This document shows positions 11,637-23,318 of a DNA stretch of 64,000 bases, one piece after another; the stretch's first letter is position 1, and every line of letters starts with the position of its first letter. The position numbers and the translations under genes are program-made. The notes below the pieces were generated by a model, which was not told the origin of the DNA, ran no database searches, and saw only the letters and a program-made list of their open reading frames with translations. The stretch is from Isoetes taiwanensis (taxonomy: Eukaryota; Streptophyta; Lycopodiopsida; Isoetales; Isoetaceae), in contig JAJEKV010000003.1 in assembly GCA_021234155.1 (NCBI GenBank), positions 30,365,166 to 30,429,165 of the forward strand, in the 5' to 3' direction.

Positions 11637-13918
11637 TTACCTTCTTATATGAGGGTCTGGTGGATTGTTCATCATGTACCAGTTCATGAAATCCACAATG
11701 TCTTTGGCACGCTCCAATTTCCAGGCCTCATACTTCAATTGCTCTCTTGCCAAAATCCTTTTCAATATTGCACCTTGTCCATCATGTTTTCCTTTGCCAT
11801 GAGAACTGGCAAAGAAATTCCACTCATACTCAATTCCTTCACTACACACATAGTTCCTTCCTAAATACCGTAAAGGCCTTGCTCCTTTAAACCGAATGTG
11901 CAACCATCACTCCAAAAAATATGTTTCTTGTACTCAATGTTCTCAGGCTTCAAGTCACCGTATGTACTTTCAAGCAATGTTGTACAAACTCGCTATGCTC
12001 CCCGCCATCCTAAATATAAAAGTGCACCTTTATAATTCTCCTCTTATTAGTGCCGATGGTCTCCCCGACTTACTTCTTTTCTTTTCAGCTTATCCCCTTT
12101 CGCTTCTCTTTTCTCCTCTTTAGCTTCCATCTCCTCTATCTCAGCCTTGAGTTGCATGTCTATATGTGATATGAACCGTAATTGAGGCCTGGTCCGTGTG
12201 CCGCTGGCAAGATTGTGCCTCCTCTAAATTTTAAAACCGTAATTTTCAGCAAAAGTCAATTACGTAGACAATTGCATCTTCGTGAAAGGTATCCAAACAC
12301 GCCCCGAATCGCTTTGCTTCGGCCGAGCAGCTGCCACATAATTGTGTGGGATAAATTGTATCATTGTCTTGAGGCATGCTTCATGAACTGGGCGCACTCT
12401 CTTCTTATATGCAAGTCTTGTTACTTTTGCCGGTTTCCTCTCCCCATTTTTTTCTTGGTAGTCTCCTTCATGTATCCAACTTCTTGTCGATTTCGCACCA
12501 TGAACATTTTTCTCGGTTTTTGCGCTTGTTTAAAAAGCATGTTACACGAGCACAATTTAATTAAGCCAAACAATACCTTTTCAAACTCAAGTTTCCACTC
12601 CACGCTGTAATCGGGCTTCCATCTTCTCCTTAGGACAAAAAGCAAACCCGCTTATAATACCACAATTAAAGTTAATTTGCAAAGAATATCTTTAAACATC
12701 ATAACATTGAAGAGACAAACTTAAGAGTACCTTTTCAGCCCACAATCCTTGCATGCCAACCCAGACATTGATGTTTGTGCCATTCTTCATCTTCTTCTTT
12801 AGAGCGCACCATTTGCCTCCAAAAATCACTAGTGGATTTATAAACATGGTTCTTGGCACTACGTAGTTACCATCACCACAAACAAAGACAATTACAATTG
12901 CATTCTTTGTGCACCCCATTTGATCTCGTTTCCGACTTTGTTGAGTGCTTGCATCACATACTCAAAGTGCATGTGATATTGGCCGCAATGTGTGTCTCTT
13001 TTCTTTAAACGCCTCACAAAAGATGGCTTCAACAATTCAAATGTGCTACTGCGGAAATCTTCATTTCATTGAATTCCTTTTTGAAGGCTATGTAAAATTG
13101 CAACTATAAACAAAGCAAAAAATACTGAGTTCCAAAAAAATTAAAAGCAAAGAATCTAGTAAAGCGTAACAAGCGGTAAAACATATAAAGCATAATAATT
13201 ACCCGAGAAATTTCAAGCGCTTGTATTGATGATCAATTCTTTTCACCATCTTTTGTAACAAACTTTCTCACATGCTTCCTATGGTGAGACTCTTGTGTTT
13301 TCTCGTCTTAACTTGTAAATGTAATTTTAACCTCATCGCTATTGCATCCGATCTCTGCTTTCCTTGAAAACATTGACCACGGACCACATTCTTGTTCTCG
13401 CCATTACTCTTCTTCTGGTTGCTGCAATAAATGCTTTTTCTTGATACATGAAGGAGGCGCAACCGCAGACCGGTTGGTTTTGTTTGTCGTTGAAGATACC
13501 ATTCGCAATGTGGACTTTCTTGCTTGCATTATATCCGCCTTCCTTAGTTTCTTTTTGCTGATTGAGTGTCTCTTGAACATTTCTAATGACATTCTTCATG
13601 ATCTTGCTTTAATCATGATCAACAAAATCCACCTCCAAAGGGCAATTTCTTCTTCACTCTCTTCACAAATGCACACACCGATGCCTTATCCCCTTCTTTC
13701 AAAGGCTTTGTGATATTATTGAAATAATCGTTCAAACTCTTGAACAATTCTTGAAGCCTTCTCGCACTCAAGCCGCTGTCAACTTGAGGCTGGATATTTT
13801 CTTTCTCCCTCTCCCTATCTCTTTTCCGCTGTCTAGATTGTCTTCTTCTCTCGGCTTGAATTTCCCGAAAAATTTGAAGTTGCTTTTCTTCATCTAAATC
13901 TGATGCTGATTGATCCAT
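11637..13918 (-). pseudogene. DDE-like transposase, copy B (element 1)
   Basis: The start is ATG at 13918 (MDQSASDLDEEK), followed by a very basic stretch with AERRRQSRQRKRDREREKEN, a ~17-residue MKNVIRNVQETLNQQKE block (about 13560-13599), a helix-turn-helix-like KAFIAATRRRVMA, and a zinc-type block with FVRRLKKRDTHCGQYH (about 12950-13030). Further on are YVIDFAENY-type residues (about 12235-12270, one extra T shifts frame), WSDGC (about 11910) and WNFFASSHGKGKHDGQGA (about 11750-11810), ending NPPDPHIRR near 11640. DFAEN, WSDG and the HGKG..DG region are taken as the catalytic core by analogy with DDE enzymes. The exact third acid is not established. Several introns or frameshifts break the gene. 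It converges with the plus-strand genes of the same element. Confidence 0.7.
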
Positions 13919-14215
13919 TTAGAATCGTGTTGTATAGAGAATTGTGTTGTACAGAGAAACCGTGCTGTACAAAGAAAATTCTGTTCAGGGGTACAACACT
14001 GGATGATGCTTCCCGCCATAGCCAAATCCTATTAACTCTCCACGCCATCTCACAACAACCCCGCCAAATTGATTTTGTACCGAATTTGATTTTGCGGATA
14101 GCCATGTCATCGATCCGGAAGCAATTTGCTAAAAACGGATCATCGCGTTCCCGCTCTTCAAGCATCTCTAAGCACAGCGGACCAAGCACGAAAAGCAACG
14201 CGTCCGGGCGGGTGC

Positions 14216-14244
14216 TTTTGTACCCCAATATCTAACTTAGACCC
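14216..14244 (-). repeat. Right terminal inverted repeat of element 1
   Basis: 29 bp, the exact reverse complement of 7255-7283, followed by one A and then the ATTA duplication. Confidence 0.9.
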
Positions 14245-14245
14245 A

Positions 14246-14249
14246 ATTA
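14246..14249. repeat. Right target-site duplication of element 1 (ATTA)
   Basis: Matches 7251-7254. With a single ATTA the interrupted copia frame becomes continuous. Confidence 0.7.
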
Positions 14250-14510
14250 GCACCTTTTACATATCCTTCTGGTGGTTTCATGTATATTTCCTCTTCCAAA
14301 TCGCCATTCAGGAAAGCAGTTCTGACATCCATGTGTTCTATATCCATGTTCTTCTGAATGGCAAGTGCCAATAGTGTTCTTACACTAGTCAGCTTCACAA
14401 TAGACAAGAATGTATCCCTTTACCGTACCTTTCTATAGACCCATTGTCATTTCTTTTAACTAGGATGTCGAGCTTTGTTTTCTTAGACGAAATATAAACG
14501 CGCTTCAGGG
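14246..14510 (-). pseudogene. Ty1/copia reverse transcriptase, upstream half
   Basis: On minus this encodes a copia RT N-terminal block: RNDNGSIERYGKG, VRTLLALAIQKNMD, DVRTAFLNGDLEEEIYMKP and PEGY, the order expected just before the copia SIYGLKQA motif. It stops at the edge of element 1, and the rest is at 6540-7254. A frameshift lies near 14400. Nothing of gag or integrase is seen further upstream. Confidence 0.8.
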
Positions 14511-16670
14511 AAAAATATCAAAAAAATATTTGAAAAATATTTTTATAAAATACAAAGAAAATAATTTAAAAAGCACCCCATCAGTACCAAATGTTGCCGA
14601 CAGGAAAAGTGTCCCCCAATACCGTGCTTAAACCCAATACTGAAGTTGCACATCACCCCTGGACCTGCAGATCACCAACAAAAAAAGTAATAGAGAAAAA
14701 ACCTCAAAAAAGCGAGGGGCTAGTCACGCGTGCCACGCGACAAAAAACAATGTCTACAATAAATATACACATTAAGGGAGGGTGGGTAGTCAAGGGAAGT
14801 ACTGAGAGAGGAGAAAACGCTGATGAGAAGTCGATGAAGAACCTGCAAGAAATAGCGATCCCCAAATGAACCAGAGCCCCAGAAAATGCATGCAATGCAT
14901 GCATATATCGGAGAAATGCATGCTCGCCCATTCGAGAATACTGATCCGATGACTCAGATCGATGGCATTCTTGCAGAAATTCACTTGCATTTACCCTGAA
15001 AACGAATTGTTCAGTTGCAAATTGCCGAGAAATTGTATCAGCAATTCAAGAACAAATGCTAGAAAAATTTTCAATTTGACTCGCATAAAATTGGAGGCTA
15101 CATAGCAGTTTGCCCATATCAAAATTAGCATGTGTCTTGCATACAGATGGATAAAATGCCTCTCCATTTCGCCATAGTCAAAACTGAAGAAAATGTGCAG
15201 CAAAGAAATTCATGATATTTATGCTGTGAAAAGCACCAAAAACGCCAAATCTAATTTCAAAATTCAGGTAGCAGCGGCAGTCACTACCTCGCATCAGTCG
15301 CATGGATCAGCAGCACCATGGATTGATGAAGTGGCAAATTCCCTTGCTTTGGATCGACCAATAGAATTTGGCGCCCAAGAGAAAATGCCGCGTGAAGGGC
15401 TTTGACGTGCATCGATAATACAATGTGATGGGTCTAGCACCTGACCAGCACTTGTGTCGCCCACACTCGATATTGAGTATGTAAAAAAACAAAAACACAC
15501 CCTCAATGGGCAATGCTTCATCTGTTCTGAAGTATGGCATCAACCAACATACTTAAGCCTAATTTTCTTGCTCTTGGATTTCTGATCTCGGATGTTTGGA
15601 CTCATGTCAAAATCGACGAACCCAATTTGCGGGGTAAGAACTAAAACCAAAACTACTAGAAACAGAGCTCCTGATCAAGTTTTTTTTGTCTAACAAAGCC
15701 CCAATGTGTTTTCTTTTAACAGAAATTTTTCCGTCATGGCTCCTAGCACCAGCATGGCGCATCACTGAAATTGTTGTGCCGATTAAAAGCAAGTACTCTA
15801 ATTTGAGTCATGATGCCATAGCTTCGACTATGGTGTCCACAGCCTTCTATTACTAGTAAGCATGACTGGTGCCAATTTTTTTAGCCAAACACTAGAAAGT
15901 AAGAGTGGAAAAATTTGTAATATTTACCTAAACCTTAGAAAACTTTGGAATGAGTTTTGGGCTAGTTTAGCTAAAGTAATTCTAGGTAATTAAAAATATA
16001 TGATTAATAATTTATTTTATAGCATCCATGAAATGAAATAAAGCCTAGACTTAGCTAGTTGCCATTTTTCCAGCATGTTTACATGTTTCAGGGTAAAAGC
16101 ATGTTAAGGTGTGCATTAAAAGGTATCATCTAGGAACTACAAAAGTATGTAAAAAGGCAACCAACACTAGGTAATAGGTACTCGTGTAATATCTCAATAA
16201 AATGTAAATAGGTTGGCCTCTGATAGGTATTACATTTATCTTAACTATGAACATTAACATATCCTTTGCTTTTATTTTGGAATTTTGAAATGGTTTTAAT
16301 AAAGAAAAATGAGAAAGTACATAGTTCTGAAGTACCTACTGTAGGTGCTTTTGCAGGTTCCAAAAGTGGTACACTCTAACATGCTTTCAACCCACAAAGA
16401 AAATGACTAATGTATATGGGAACAACTGGAAAAAAATATAATAATCTTAGCTTCACAATTTTTGTGCCCATATTACATACATTTATGGAATGTATTTTGG
16501 GTTGTTTTAGCTAAATGCTAGAACGTATGAGAGGGAAAATTTGTACAGTTTAGCTAAATCATATAAAGTTTTGGGATTAGTTTCGAACAAGTTTAGCTTA
16601 AGTCATTATGGCTAATTATATGTGATTAGTAATTTATTTTCTGATGTATAGAAGGAGATTTGATGAAGCT
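14511..16670. other. No recognisable gene
   Basis: AT-rich sequence with short frames only. It includes a small palindromic GCATGCATGC cluster near 14886-14902. No domain or clear repeat boundary found. Confidence 0.5.
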
Positions 16671-16679
16671 TTTGAATTT

Positions 16680-17067
16680 TCCAACAAATGCCTTAGAGGA
16701 ATTGATTCACATGGTCATCAATAGTTGTAGCAAGGCCCTTAGAGAAACCTTCCAACTCATGCAGAATGTGCTTTTAAGTAAGTTGTAGTTGCCTGGAATA
16801 CCATGATTATAGGCTATGTTGAACAAGAAAAAATTTGGCAAGCTCGTCATTTCTTTGAACAACTGCTAAAGCAAGATGTGGAGCCATGGAATGCTGTGCT
16901 TACAGCTTGCTACGAGCATGAACATGGAGAAGATGTGCTCAAATATTTTAGAGAAATACAACTGAGATGTATAGCATCAAACCAAATCACATTTGCAATT
17001 GTTTTCTCTATTTATAGTTGTTATGACATGATTGATGTTAGTTTTTATCAGTTTGCATTCATGATGT
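16680..17067 (+). pseudogene. PPR-repeat protein fragment
   Basis: After a frame change near 16790 the sequence encodes WNTMIIGYVEQEKIWQARHF, then EPWNAVLTACYEHE and VLKYFREIQLR. These match successive pentatricopeptide units of the plant PLS/DYW class (WNAMI-GYV, E-L-F, V-L-AC, YF-M). The upstream KLLNFPTNALEEL is probably part of an earlier unit. Only about two to three repeats remain, against ten or more in a normal PPR protein, and no start or C-terminal E/DYW domain is present. PPR proteins bind organelle RNA. This piece is a relic. Confidence 0.55.
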
Positions 17068-17069
17068 AA

Positions 17070-18440
17070 GGCCACGACCAGCTTGTACTGTTTCTTATAA
17101 CAGGTCTAAAATTACTATCTTGGAGTGTCTCTACTCTTACTTGCAGATTTCACTGCTTTTAAAACTTTGTGTTTCGTCTTGTTTTGTGTTGCATAATTTG
17201 ATGGGTCATTTTAAGTTACAAATAAGAAAAATTATGTCTTCAAGTTTGGGTTTCAATCCCAAAATGGGATAACAGAATTTTGAAAAAATGTTCAAATCTC
17301 AAAAAATTTCTAAAAAAGGCATGAAATTTGTTGTCTTTGGAATATTCTCTTTAAAGTACATTTTAGCAAAATTAGTGCGTTTAATTTCAGACATTGTTAA
17401 ATCCTTGTATTGAGAACTGTTGTCTTATTTGAAAGGGAATGGGAGGAGATTTGCTCCTATAATTCTAAGAATATAATGGTTATTATTGCAGGCTTTGTCC
17501 CACTTGCCTATCATCATGCAGTGCCAGTACACATTTCTTCCGTTGTACGGACAATCAAGGTTTTGTGGTGTTACAGGTGTATAATCCTGACATTTTGTAT
17601 GAATCTTGTACATGTACTTGTTGAATGGTAAGAGGACTACATGTCGCAGATGTGGTCAATTAATCGTGCAAGGTCACTATTATCAAGGTGGACAAGCTAC
17701 TAGGAGGGTTTGATATGTGGGGAACTCTGATTTGGAATCCTCCAAAGCCCCAGGTAGATTTGTTACTAATTAGTCTTAATGATATTACTTTCCTTGTACG
17801 ATGGCAACATCTAAATATATTATTTTTTCCTTTTTAAAATTGTAGCTAAAACTTTATTTGCGAAGGTATTGTCCTCTTTTTAACATTTAAAGAATTATGT
17901 ACAGATTTTGGTTAGCAAAGTAGGATTTAGGATTATAAGATGGCCATAGTTGCACCGAATCATGTTCCTATACCTATACAACGAGACAAACAACATAACA
18001 AAAGTAGTTCCAAAACAGCTTGCAGAACAACTAATATAATCTTCTTCACCATCTTGTTGTAATTTATGTTGAAGCTTGAATTACCAAGAGACGGCTGGAG
18101 GCTTTGGAGATCTTGCAATCTTCTTTTGACATGTTTGGGTTGCACAAACATGTTGGCCTCCTTTAAATATGAATAATACATGTTGAGTTCAGTTGCATGT
18201 CATCTGCTGGTAGCCCACCATCATTGAAAACCTATAAGTTTAGACGACCTGGGTCCATGTTGAGAAAAACCCAACTTTTTTGGAAAAAAAATGTTCTTCC
18301 AGAATTGGTTGTGCTTCTAAAACCTGGAATTCCGTGTCGTTTGTCATTTCTTTCCTTGTCATTTGTTGCATTTCAATGTTTTGGTGCAACTGTGTAGACG
18401 GCGATGATATTAATTAACGTGATCGTTGCCCTACGTAAAC
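17070..18440. other. No recognisable gene
   Basis: AT-rich intergenic sequence with scattered short frames and no supported feature. Confidence 0.5.
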
Positions 18441-18590
18441 CCCCGTGTGAATATGCACCCAAACCAAAGGGGGTTTCAGGGGGATTTTAATTTAAATGTG
18501 TTGGATGCAATGGTTTGTATTAATTAATGTTAATAATAGTGATGTGTTGGTTGTTATATTAAAAAAAAATTTGGGCCCTTTGGGCCCTAA
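18441..18590 (+). repeat. Dispersed repeat, copy 1 (GGGGGTTT..GGGGGATTTTAATTTAAAT family)
   Basis: Shares about 150 bp with the reverse complement of 21051-21199 and about 125 bp with 21349-21476. It starts CCCCCGTGTGAATA and ends near GGGCCC runs. A short related stretch (CAGGGGGTTCTAGGGGGATTT) occurs near 45817-45840. This copy is only one arm. Confidence 0.7.
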
Positions 18591-19076
18591 TAAAGGCCTT
18601 CGGGCACTAAGGATGGCATATATGCATGTAGACTTAATTACTAAGAAGCTTGGTAAAAAACAACCATTAACATATATTTAACTATGATGATCATAATAAT
18701 AGTATGACAAAACAAATCATATAACAATTATTAGGATATATAATGGTTATGTAAGGCCTCAAAGAATCAAACCTGGGTTACTCCAAGGCCCATTAAACAA
18801 ATATGCATGCCTAATGTCAATAATCTGAAGAATAAAAATATAGATTTATGAAGAAAGGCAATCTACTTGATGACATGAAGCCACCATATTCTAACAATGG
18901 AAACAAACACGTTCCATTGTTTGTATTGTCTACAAACAGAAGCCGTCTTGAATTAGGAAGAACAAAAAAGAAAGAGCAACTTCAAATGAAAAAGAAAGAG
19001 CAACTTTATGAGGCCCAAATGTAAGAATACACACTTGAAAACCATCTGTTCACAAGCTTGACACAAAGTGACATTA

Positions 19077-19200
19077 ATATGTAGCATTATAACAGGGGGT
19101 TTTTTTTTTGGATTTTGTACGCTTTTTGGCATGGTTTTCCTATGATTTTAGTGCCGTATTCATTAGTCCATACTAAATAGTATTTCTAGAGTGCGGCTTT
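19077..19200 (+). repeat. Long-range inverted repeat, left copy
   Basis: About 120 bp here matches the reverse complement of 23196-23318. Both contain TACTAAATAGTATTTCTAGAG and GGTTTTCCTATGATTT. They could be the ends of a ~4.2-kb DNA element or two inverted copies of one short repeat. Flanking duplications were not found. Confidence 0.55.
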
Positions 19201-21050
19201 TTTGAAGCGTTGATTTTTTTTCAGCTTAAACAATCTAACGGTTCTTATTTTGGCCTCCTCATTATATGCATGCAACCAGAGAAGTTCTTTTCTCTGAAAA
19301 TCTCTTGTTGGTGGTATTCGATTCGTCCTGTTGCGGTGGTATGCTTGATCTTTCTTTTGTGTTTGCTAACGATGTGTTAAGTTTTAATCTTATGCAGATA
19401 TTAGCATGATGTTAATCTTATGTTAATCTTATGCATGAGCAGATATTATTTGAAGGAAAACCGTGTGCTTCATTGGGTTGTTATTCTCGTTTTGCTCGTC
19501 ATACATCTTCTTTAAACATTACGTAAAACCGCTCTTCATATTAGCATGAGCAGATGTTATTAATGGACACGTAAACCGCTTTTTATTGTTCTTCTTCAGA
19601 TTAGCATGAGCAGATATTATTATTGAGACAGATCTTCCTGTTTCCTTTTTTTGTCTTCAATCCCTTAGCTCAAAAACTACATATCCTGATATTTAGGCTG
19701 CCATTAGTTTGGATCTATCAGAAATGACTTCAGAACCATGATTTTCCTCTCGATTTCTCGATTTACCCATGATCTCATGGTATACACCCGCTTTGGTTGA
19801 AACCCTAAGAAGATAAAGTGTGCGAAAGCAACAGGCTTCGTAAATCCATCCAAAGACTTTGAAACTCGCAATACCACGCCAAATCCGCACTCAACCATGT
19901 CGCGGAAGCATTCACCGCCATCCGCAATGTCGGCCGTAGTCCTGGCTATTTCAAATTGCCGGCCCTAACCCCGCCATCTCAATGTGCAAACCCTAACCCT
20001 TATCTATTCTTGTTCAAAATTGAAATGTCAACCTTCCTTTAACCTTGAGAATTAAAATGTAACCCTTCCTCACAAGATCTACCATATTATTCATATTATT
20101 GCTTGTGTTTCTCGTGCCGGATTCCACTATGGCAAGTCTATATGCCGACATGGAGCATTGTTCCATCACGGTAGAATTTTTACCGCCTTATCACGGTAAT
20201 TTCGTAGTGTTCCATTTAGAAATTTTATGATGTATTTCATGGAGTTTATCCGTTTACCGACAAGCATTCAAAACTTCTAAGACTTGCCACTATTGTAAAT
20301 CATGGCAATCATCCTTTAATCCCCATTTCCTTGAAAATCGCTTTCAAAAATTGTCGCTTTCTCCGTAAGAATTAAGCTAATGTGAGTCGGGGTTGCTCCT
20401 ACCGAGGGTAATGCCCGTCCGCTGAAGAGTGCCACATGACGTAGTGGAATACATGAAAAAAAATTATTGTTGACATAGCAAAATAGTGGTTGGGCATGAA
20501 ATTGCTGCTACTCTTAAACGGCAAGAAGGAATCCTCGGCCTCATATTATCTTTTAAAATTACTAGTTATTGTCCAAATTACTAGTTATTACTAAAGGTGG
20601 TTATTAACAATTTTTTTTTTTTTTTTTCTTAAAATTGTAGATATTAGTTCAACATCTTACAATGAGACGAATGGCACGAAAATGTATGCAGGCCAAGGCT
20701 CAACATCACTTAACGAGAGTCATGCAAAGCGTAAGGCATCACGATAAAATAAATCATCCCGCACAAGAACATCGGTTTAAGAGGCGTTAAAATCAACGAA
20801 GATGTGCATCATATCTTAAGCCGCTATCCATTCTGAGTGTATTGGTTGCTATAATACTCTTGCCATCTTCAATGACTTAATAAATTTTAAAACAATATGC
20901 TTTTAAAGCATATGCAATTAAATTGCATTCCTATAATATTATAGTTATTCAGGCTTCTTAACAGGTTTCCTTTATTTTTGTTATAATGTTAAATATTAGG
21001 TTTCACATATTGCTACATGTTTTGCATGTTTTTACGCATGTTTGTTTTTT

Positions 21051-21476
21051 TTAGGGCCCGAAGGGCCCAAATTTTTTTTTGGTATAACAACCAATACATA
21101 ACTACCATTAACATTAATGAACACAACCATTGGATTTAACATATTTAAATTAAAATCCCCCTTAAACCCCCTTTGGTTTGGGTGCTTATTCACACGGGGG
21201 GTGACTCCGGGCAACGAGAGCTGTTGGATAGGCATATTCAATCCTTATTCCTTAATCTACACCGTAGATAAAGTTCCTCGTTTGTGGGGTATGCAAGTAC
21301 ACAAATTGGTATACCGTATAACAACATATGCAAAATACTATAAGATTTGAATAAGCACCCAAACCAAAGGGGGTTTAAGGGGGATTTTAATTTAAATATG
21401 TTAAATCCAATGGTTGTGTTCATTAATGTTAATGGTAGTTATGTATTGGTTGTTATGTATTGGTAGTTATGTATTG
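21051..21476. repeat. Fold-back MITE-like element
   Basis: Two ~125-bp arms (21080-21199 on minus, 21349-21476 on plus) face each other around a ~150-bp loop. Each arm carries ACCCAAACCAAAGGGGGTTT next to GGGGGATTTTAATTTAAAT. The arms also match 18441-18590. No coding content. Short frames here mirror each other because of the palindrome. Confidence 0.7.
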
Positions 21477-21479
21477 GTT

Positions 21480-22929
21480 TTCTCAGTGAAAAATATCTCC
21501 TCCCCAATAATAATGCTTTTGTCCTTAAATGGTGACTTCAAGCTCTTGCTAACCGCACAAATAGAAAACAATAGTCAACCATTGATTTGGATGAAATGGA
21601 TTTGAGAATTTAACAAAGCAAATGAAATAAACCTACTAGCTTAAAGGCTCTATATGTTTGTGTGAAAATCAAGAATCTAAGAATGGAAAAATCCGTCCAT
21701 GGCCTGATAGATTGGCTGCAAGGATTTCAGAAAATTATAGGGTTAGCACCCCCTTTCTATACTTGTATAGCGCTTAGAAGAGATGCACCAAGGCCGAAGT
21801 TATCATGGGTCTTGAAGGTTCGAGAATCCAATCATCTTTGCTTCAATGTATATACCATGGCCCAAGAATTTTTATGAGGACTCAAATTTTATTCTAAAAG
21901 ATCAAGGGGCATCAAAATAAGGAGGCATCTTTACCATAAATGAGGTAATGGTATATTATACTTTCACGCACTCAAGACAATTTCGCTTAGCATAAGATGG
22001 AAGATTTGCTTCCAATGTGAAGCATTCTATGTCATTAAGGTCGACCGCACACACACAATGTCATTCAAAGAACACATGGTCTTTACACATGCACAAAGGC
22101 AACAACATGCTCACAAATGCAAACTCTTTTTGGCTTGATGGACCTCCAAACAAGTCCTCCGCTATAACCACCGTGAGCGCTTAAAAAGCATCGACATCCG
22201 CCGTGATTGTGCAATCGCAAATAAGTCCCGTGAGTTAAGTATTATAAGATTGAATATCCAAATGCAATTTCATACACATAGCATTTCTAAGAAGGAAGTA
22301 ATTGTTTGGTTTGTCGCGTTAAATGCTTGGAAGGACTTTGAGATGCACTAAAAATATGATAAGCAAAGTGTAAACTTGCAAATACAACAAGCTCAAATAG
22401 TTTATGTTGTGCATGTTAGTTGCATAAACGTGCATATGAAAAAAGATAAGGAATAATAAATGGATAGAAGCAAAGTTAAAGCAAACTCACACAGATCTCA
22501 AGCTACAGAGCAACACCGTGATACAATTTATTCAACAAGCAAAGACCGCAAAGAAATGAGAACAAGCCTATCCACAAGGGCGAACCCTTAGCAAGCTATC
22601 ATAAACGTCTGAATTAGATGCATTCAAATAAAGAAATGGCGATTCCAAAACAATACATGTGCCCGATTTGTACCAAATTTTCTCGGAGATAAAGGAAGCC
22701 ACCGCCAACCAAGTCATCCCCGGATTTGCAACGACCAACACAACCATGAGAAGAAGGCTTAGGGCATCCACCTACAACCTACAAAATCCCATGCTTAGAT
22801 TCCACAAAATCTTCACGGCCACTCAATTTTTTATGTAAATAGAAGAGCGCATAAGGTTGGATATGCCGCACAGTGGTGTAAGGTTGGGCAAAGTAGAATA
22901 TGGCATGGACTAATATGGCATGGACTGCT
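21480..22929. other. No recognisable gene
   Basis: No supported domain or repeat. A short open stretch near 21690-21730 reads like a conserved exon (PWPDRLAARISENYR) but is too short to name. Confidence 0.4.
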
Positions 22930-23085
22930 TCTTGCTTGTGGATCGCCTGCTTTTTGGCCGGCCGCACGCTAGCAAATCCGGAACCCTAACCTAATCGTGG
23001 AACCCTCCTTTGCTTGTGGATTGCCTGTTTCTGGCATGTTGCCTGCTAGCAAATCCGGAACCCTAACCTAATCGTGGAATCCTTT
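22930..23085. repeat. Two-copy tandem repeat, ~80-bp unit
   Basis: CTTGCTTGTGGATCGCCTG to CTAGCAAATCCGGAACC and CCTAACCTAATCGTGGAA occurs twice, with units starting near 22930 and 23010. Confidence 0.75.
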
Positions 23086-23195
23086 GTATGGAAACCAATA
23101 TTGAAAACCTTCAGTCACTAAAAAAACATGCAAACACTAAACACCCATAACCACACGATTTTCCTCTTCTTTAAAATCAATGGCAAAAACCGGGG

Positions 23196-23318
23196 TGCAC
23201 TCTAGAAATACTATTTAGTACATGCACGTGAATACATCATCCAAATCATAGGAAAACCTTAATGAAAAAAAGCCGATAAAAACCCAAAAAACCCTGCTAT
23301 TATGCTACATATTGATCG
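23196..23318 (-). repeat. Long-range inverted repeat, right copy
   Basis: Reverse-complement partner of 19077-19200. Confidence 0.55.

Larger units (their letters stand above)
7255..14245. mobile_element. DNA transposon, element 1 (~7.0 kb)
   Basis: It is bounded by 29-bp perfect terminal inverted repeats beginning GGGTCTAAG and by an ATTA target duplication, and is inserted in a copia reverse transcriptase. Contents: a coiled-coil/RING-like gene (plus), an AT-hook exon (plus), an FCP1/NIF phosphatase-like gene (plus), a fold-back MITE, and a DDE-like transposase (minus), so the two gene sets converge. The subterminal 100 bp at both ends is CpG-rich compared with the interior. Target duplications of 4 bp are known for Sola, Ginger, Kolobok and some Academ elements, but I do not recognise the ends as any of these. 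All genes are damaged, so this copy is probably not autonomous. Confidence 0.85.

Noticed and set aside
13890-14235. Proteins in the right subterminal region of element 1 on both strands
   Set aside because: Overlapping frames in the CpG-rich subterminal DNA lie upstream of the transposase start and match no motif.
7251-14249. Classifying element 1 as PIF/Harbinger because of its GGG ends
   Set aside because: Harbinger elements make 3-bp TWA duplications. The flanks here fit a 4-bp ATTA duplication, and the transposase motifs differ.
18441-21199. A 2.7-kb DNA transposon bounded by the two facing repeats
   Set aside because: The right repeat is better explained as one arm of the local fold-back 21051-21476, and no transposase or target duplication is seen.
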